A stretch of DNA of 64,000 nt from Deinococcus metalli (GTDB lineage: Bacteria > Deinococcota > Deinococci > Deinococcales > Deinococcaceae), in contig NZ_JACHFK010000002.1 in NCBI RefSeq assembly GCF_014201805.1, positions 363,828 through 427,827 on the forward strand, given 5' to 3'. The translations under genes and the position numbers were made by a program. Shown here piece by piece: positions 60,807 to 64,000 of the stretch (the first letter of the stretch is position 1; the number at the start of each line of letters is the position of its first letter). Below the pieces are notes generated by a model. The model ran no database searches. It was not told the origin of the DNA and saw only the letters and a list, made by a program, of their open reading frames with translations.

Positions 60807-61766
60807 CTAGATGATGCTGTCGCCGGTGCGGCGGCGGAAGAAGGCGTTCGCGCCGAACAGCAGCGCCAGACCGACCAGCGAGTTCACGACGCCGATGGCC
60901 GTGCCGAAGCTGAACTTGTTCATGCCGATGCCGTTTTGCAGCGCGTACAGATCGAGCACCAGGGCGCTGTCCTTGACCACCGGGTTACTCAGCAGCAACT
61001 GTTTCTCGAAACCGATGGCCGTCAGGTGCCCGATGCTCAGCACGAACAGGATGATCACCACGCGGCTGATGCCCGGTAGGGTGATGTGCCGCATCAGCTG
61101 CCAGCGCCCGGCGCCGTCCACGCGCGCGGCCTCGTACAGCGCGGGCTCGATGGCGGTCATGGCGGCGAGGTAGATGATGGTGTTCCAGCCGATCTCTTTC
61201 CACAGGTCCGAGAGCACGACCACGCCCCAGAAGTAGGTGCTGTGCGCCATGAACTGCACCGGCTGGCCGCCGAAGTGCGCGATCAATTGGTTGATGGGGC
61301 CGCCGTCGGTGCTGAGCATCTTGTAGACCAGCCCCGCGACGACCACCCACGACACGAAGTGCGGCAGGTACGACACGGTCTGGACCGTGCGCTTGAACAG
61401 GCCGTCTCGCAGCTCGTTCAGCAGCAGCGCGAAGATGATCGGCATGGTGAAGCCGAGGATCAGGCCCAGCACGCTCATGCCCAGCGTGTTCCTGAGCGCT
61501 AGGTAGAAGGTCTCGTCCTGGAACAGGTCCGTGAAGTTCTTCAGCCCCACCCACTGCTGCTCCCAGAACGGGCGGCCGGGCCGGTAGCGCTGGAACGCGG
61601 TCAGCCAGCCCCAGATGGGCACGTAGTTGAACACGAACACCAGCGCCACGAAGGGCAGCGACATCGCGTACAGGTAGCGCTGCTCGTACGCGCGGCGCAG
61701 CAGCCGTGAGCGGCGGCGCGGTTCGGCGCGGGAGCGGGTGGCCGGGCTGAGTCCTGACGTGTGCAT
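60807..61766 (-). CDS. LplB-like sugar ABC-transporter permease
   Basis: A 319-residue permease with six hydrophobic segments. YLPHFVSWVVVAGLVYKMLS near 140 and the EAA loop YEAARVDGAGRWQLMRHITLP near 220 are typical of LplB proteins, which pair with long binding proteins. It is the first gene of the operon. The start at 61766 has GGAGG 4 bases upstream; a longer open frame to 61868 reaches into the promoter and is not used. Confidence 0.93.
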   Translation of the reverse strand: MHTSGLSPATRSRAEPRRRSRLLRRAYEQRYLYAMSLPFVALVFVFNYVPIWGWLTAFQRYRPGRPFWEQQWVGLKNFTDLFQDETFYLALRNTLGMSVLGLILGFTMPIIFALLLNELRDGLFKRTVQTVSYLPHFVSWVVVAGLVYKMLSTDGGPINQLIAHFGGQPVQFMAHSTYFWGVVVLSDLWKEIGWNTIIYLAAMTAIEPALYEAARVDGAGRWQLMRHITLPGISRVVIILFVLSIGHLTAIGFEKQLLLSNPVVKDSALVLDLYALQNGIGMNKFSFGTAIGVVNSLVGLALLFGANAFFRRRTGDSII

Positions 61767-61866
61767 GGGGCCTCCGGGTGCGGAAGCGGCGGGCCGGGAA
61801 ACGCAGACGTACACGACGTCCACGGACTCGGCGGGCCGGGGCTTGACAGCGGGTTGATGTGGCGTC

Positions 61867-61896
61867 ACCGTACTATCGAAACGATTCGATTGTCAA
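61867..61896 (-). promoter_or_regulatory. promoter of the transporter/glycosidase operon
   Basis: On the minus strand a perfect TTGACA (61896-61891) is followed after 18 bases by TACGGT (61872-61867). The leader to the first permease would be about 94 bases. The spacer is filled by the LacI-type palindrome. Confidence 0.6.
61873..61892. promoter_or_regulatory. LacI-family operator
   Basis: A 20-base near-palindrome centred on CG (TCGAAAC then GATTCGA, 8 of 10 paired positions identical) fits the LacI-family operator pattern. It lies between the divergent regulator gene and the operon, in the -10/-35 spacer, so a bound repressor would block polymerase. The sugar that releases it is unknown. 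Confidence 0.68.
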
Positions 61897-61974
61897 CTGC
61901 CGCCGTCCGTTCGACACCCGCCCCTGCCTCGACACCCGCCCGCCGCGCCCGCTATGGTGAACCCACTGAGACCC

Positions 61975-62988
61975 ATGCCCACGATCAAGGATGTCGCTGC
62001 CCACGCCGGAGTGTCCCCGAGCACCGTCCACTACGCCCTGAACGGCAAACGTTCCATCTCGCCGGAGGTTCGCCAGCGCGTGCTGGACGCCGTGCAGGCC
62101 CTGGACTACTCCGCCAGCGCGGTCGCGCAGCGCATGCGCGAACACCGCTCGTACTCGCTGGGGCTGGTCGCGCCGGAACTGCCGGCCAGCGACGCCGCGA
62201 TGATGGAGATCCTGACCGCGACCGCCGCCACCACCAGCGCCGCCGACCACACCCTGGGCATCTTCCTGAACCAGACGCCGGGGCAGGTGCTGGGCCTGCT
62301 GCGCGGGCAGTACGTGGACGGCGTCCTGCTGATCGAGACCACCCACCACGACCCGCGCATCGAGGCGATGCGCGCCACCCCGCACCCCTTCGTGCTGATC
62401 GGCCGGACTGGTGACATGAGTGGCCTGACCAGCGTGGATTTCGACTTCGAGGAGGCCTTCTACCTCGCGTTCGATCACCTCGCGCGGCTGGGGCACCGCG
62501 ACATTGGGTTCATCGTGCCGTACGGCGCGCTGGACGACCAGGGGGAGCGCAAGGAGAACTGGTACGCCACACTGCGCGGCTTCCAGCGTGCCCAGCGCGA
62601 GCACGGCCTGCGGGTGGAACTCGAACCGGCGGTGCTGAACATCGAGGACGGCCACCGCGCCGCGCTGCGCCTGACCGGCCGCGCGCCGCAGATCACCGCC
62701 ATCGTCGCGTCCGGGCATACACAGGTGGGCGTGCTGCGCGCCCTGTATTCGCAGGGTCGCCGTGTGCCCGACGACTGCTCGGTGATCGGCCTGACCACGG
62801 CCCAGATCGCCGAGTGGACGATTCCGCGCCTCACCAGCGTGGACCTGCCGCTGCGCGAGATGAGCGTCACGGCCACCGAACTGCTGCTGCGCAAGGTGAG
62901 CGGCGAGAGCGTCACGGAGCAGGTGCTGCTGCCCGCGCGGCTGGTAGAGCGCGAGAGCACCGCCCCGCCCCGCAAGGAGCACCCATGA
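61975..62988 (+). CDS. LacI-family transcriptional regulator
   Basis: A 337-residue repressor. The helix-turn-helix and hinge lie in residues 1-58 (MPTIKDVAAHAGVSPSTVHY, NGKRSIS, VLDAVQALDYSASAVAQ). The rest is a periplasmic-binding-protein-like sugar-sensing domain (YSLGLVAPELPASDAA, DGVLLIETTHHD, SVIGLTTAQIAEWTIPRLTSV). It is divergent to the transport and glycosidase operon and its probable operator lies between. The start at 61975 is chosen because members begin near TIKDVA; an ATG 21 bases earlier is possible. It overlaps the SDR gene (ATGA). Confidence 0.93.
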   Translation: MPTIKDVAAHAGVSPSTVHYALNGKRSISPEVRQRVLDAVQALDYSASAVAQRMREHRSYSLGLVAPELPASDAAMMEILTATAATTSAADHTLGIFLNQTPGQVLGLLRGQYVDGVLLIETTHHDPRIEAMRATPHPFVLIGRTGDMSGLTSVDFDFEEAFYLAFDHLARLGHRDIGFIVPYGALDDQGERKENWYATLRGFQRAQREHGLRVELEPAVLNIEDGHRAALRLTGRAPQITAIVASGHTQVGVLRALYSQGRRVPDDCSVIGLTTAQIAEWTIPRLTSVDLPLREMSVTATELLLRKVSGESVTEQVLLPARLVERESTAPPRKEHP

Positions 62989-63746
62989 ACATCGACCTGA
63001 CGGGCCGCCTGGCCCTCGTGACCGGCGGCAGCGGCCAGCTCGGGCGCGTGATGTGCCGCACCCTGGCCGCCTGCGGCGCGGACGTCGCCGTCCACTACCA
63101 CCGCAACGCCGCGCAGGCCGCCGCCCTGGTGGCCGAACTGCGCGCCCTGGGCGTGCGCGCCCACGCCGTGCAGGCCGACGTGACCGACGAGGCCAGCGTG
63201 CTCGCCATGCAACGCGACGTGCACGCGGCGCTGGGCGACCCCGATATCATCGTGAACAACGCCGTGATCCAGTACACGTGGACGACCGTGCTCGAGCAGC
63301 CCCTCGCGGACTTCGACAGCCAGTACCGCTCCACCGTCCTGCACGGTGTCCTGATGGCCCGCGCCTTCGTGCCGGCCATGATCACGCGCGGCGGCGGGCG
63401 CGTGATCACTATCAACACCGAGTGCGCCATGCAGACCGCGCCCACGCAGGGCGCGTACGCCGCCGGCAAACGTGGTCTGGACGGCATCATGCGCGTCCTG
63501 GCACGCGAGATCGGCCCGCACAGCATCACCGTGAACCAGGTCGCGCCCGGCTGGATGATCAGCGAGGACCACCCGGCCGACGACAGCGACGCCCAGGCCG
63601 CCTACGCCCGCGGCGTGCCCCTGCGGCGGCGTGGCACGGATCAGGACGTGGCGAACCTCGTCACGTTCCTCGCGTCGGACCTCGCCGCCTTCATCAGCGG
63701 ACAGTTCATCTCCGTCAGCGGCGGGAACGTGATGCCCACCATCTGA
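62985..63746 (+). CDS. short-chain dehydrogenase/reductase
   Basis: A 253-residue classical SDR. The NAD(P) loop VTGGSGQLG starts near residue 12, NNAVIQ lies near 88, and the YAAGK catalytic pair near 159 keeps Tyr and Lys. The catalytic Ser, 13 residues before the Tyr, is Thr (INTECAMQ). AAGGAG lies 5 bases before the ATG, which overlaps the LacI-type gene (ATGA), so it shares its transcript. An oxidation step on a released sugar such as fucose or galactose would suit the neighbours, but this is only inferred. Confidence 0.85.
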   Translation: MNIDLTGRLALVTGGSGQLGRVMCRTLAACGADVAVHYHRNAAQAAALVAELRALGVRAHAVQADVTDEASVLAMQRDVHAALGDPDIIVNNAVIQYTWTTVLEQPLADFDSQYRSTVLHGVLMARAFVPAMITRGGGRVITINTECAMQTAPTQGAYAAGKRGLDGIMRVLAREIGPHSITVNQVAPGWMISEDHPADDSDAQAAYARGVPLRRRGTDQDVANLVTFLASDLAAFISGQFISVSGGNVMPTI

Positions 63747-63795
63747 GCGGTCCGTGCACGACTGCACCGGGACCGCGGCAATCGAAGACAACGGA

Positions 63796-63826
63796 AGTGA
63801 CGGCAGGTTCTACACCTGCCGTCACT
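63796..63826. terminator. hairpin between convergent genes
   Basis: A perfect 13-bp stem (63796-63808 with 63814-63826) and a 5-base loop lies between the SDR stop and the minus-strand partial gene. A weak T-containing stretch, GTGTCGATTT, follows on the plus strand. Confidence 0.7.
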
Positions 63827-63882
63827 GTGTCGATTTCAGATATGCGCTCAGAGAGCGTGCACTGGCGTGGCTCGCTTCCCGC

Positions 63883-64000
63883 TCAGTGACGGGTCGGGAC
63901 GTGGTCCGGCTTGGGGCGGTCAGCACCCATCCCGCCACCGAGGGTAGCGAAGCCCAGGATCAGGCCCAGCGCCAGCAGGAAGCTCCACCCCGCCGTCGTC
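63883..64000 (-). CDS. small membrane protein, C-terminal end only
   Basis: The minus strand is open from the window edge to a TGA at 63885-63883, giving 38 residues. A hydrophobic segment (WSFLLALGLILGFATLGGG) is followed by a charged tail (ADRPKPDHVPTRH). This looks like a tail-anchored or multi-pass protein end. The family is not recognised. Reading direction and composition support a real gene, but the start is outside the window. Confidence 0.55.
   Translation of the reverse strand, partial: TTAGWSFLLALGLILGFATLGGGMGADRPKPDHVPTRH

Noticed and set aside
58714..60810. Long plus-strand frame opposite the importer genes
   Set aside because: Repetitive Val, Asp, His and Arg composition without motifs; antisense to recognised genes.

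Overview
The window is GC-rich, with dense gene packing, frequent ATGA/GTGA overlaps, GGAGG-type ribosome sites and perfect GC-rich hairpins that mostly lack a T-tract. Its gene content suits an environmental bacterium of the Deinococcus type. That assignment is an inference from gene style and content; no rRNA or other marker gene lies in the window.

Layout. Bases 1-3283 hold the 3' end of a GH130 glycosidase/phosphorylase gene, a glutaryl-CoA-dehydrogenase-like gene and an asparagine-synthetase-like gene. Bases 3371-49307 form a large exopolysaccharide (EPS) locus. It contains: a SARP/BTAD-type ATPase regulator; ugd and a UDP-xylose synthase with two GT4 glycosyltransferases; secreted NPCBM, malectin, Ig-like and beta-helix proteins; a Wzx-type flippase; several GT4 and GT2 glycosyltransferases, including a GT2-GT4 fusion; a WbaP-like initiating sugar transferase; a Wzy-like polymerase; a WecG/TagA-family transferase; a Wzz-like chain-length protein; an acyltransferase; a Wzm/Wzt-type ABC exporter; and a sugar-nucleotide block (phosphohexomutase, ManC, GalE, Gmd, Fcl). 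Bases 49308-51302 hold a cold-shock gene with a clear intrinsic terminator, an ankyrin protein and a degenerate tyrosine-recombinase-like protein. Bases 51369-63746 hold a sugar-uptake and degradation regulon. It has two LplB/LplC-type permeases, a solute-binding protein, GH95 alpha-L-fucosidase, GH42 beta-galactosidase and GH31 alpha-xylosidase in one minus-strand operon, with a divergent LacI-type regulator and an SDR gene. The last 118 bases hold the 3' end of a small membrane-protein gene on the minus strand.

How the genes may work together. The locus can make GDP-mannose, GDP-fucose, UDP-glucuronate, UDP-xylose and UDP-galactose. WbaP-like, Wzx, Wzy and Wzz proteins make up a Wzy-dependent assembly line, and Wzm/Wzt a second, ABC-dependent route. 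The three glycosidases next door remove fucose, galactose and xylose, in a gene order that matches outside-in stripping of the fucosylated xyloglucan side chain. They lack signal peptides and follow an ABC importer. They could therefore serve plant xyloglucan oligosaccharides, or recycling of the cell's own EPS, since the locus makes the same three sugars.

Most interesting points: the matched fucose/galactose/xylose synthesis and removal sets; three paralogous secreted beta-helix proteins spread through the EPS locus; a Fcl-like pseudoenzyme without Ser, Tyr or Lys catalytic residues; a LacI operator that exactly fills the spacer of a promoter with a perfect TTGACA; and an ATPase regulator ending in an uncharacterised beta-rich domain.
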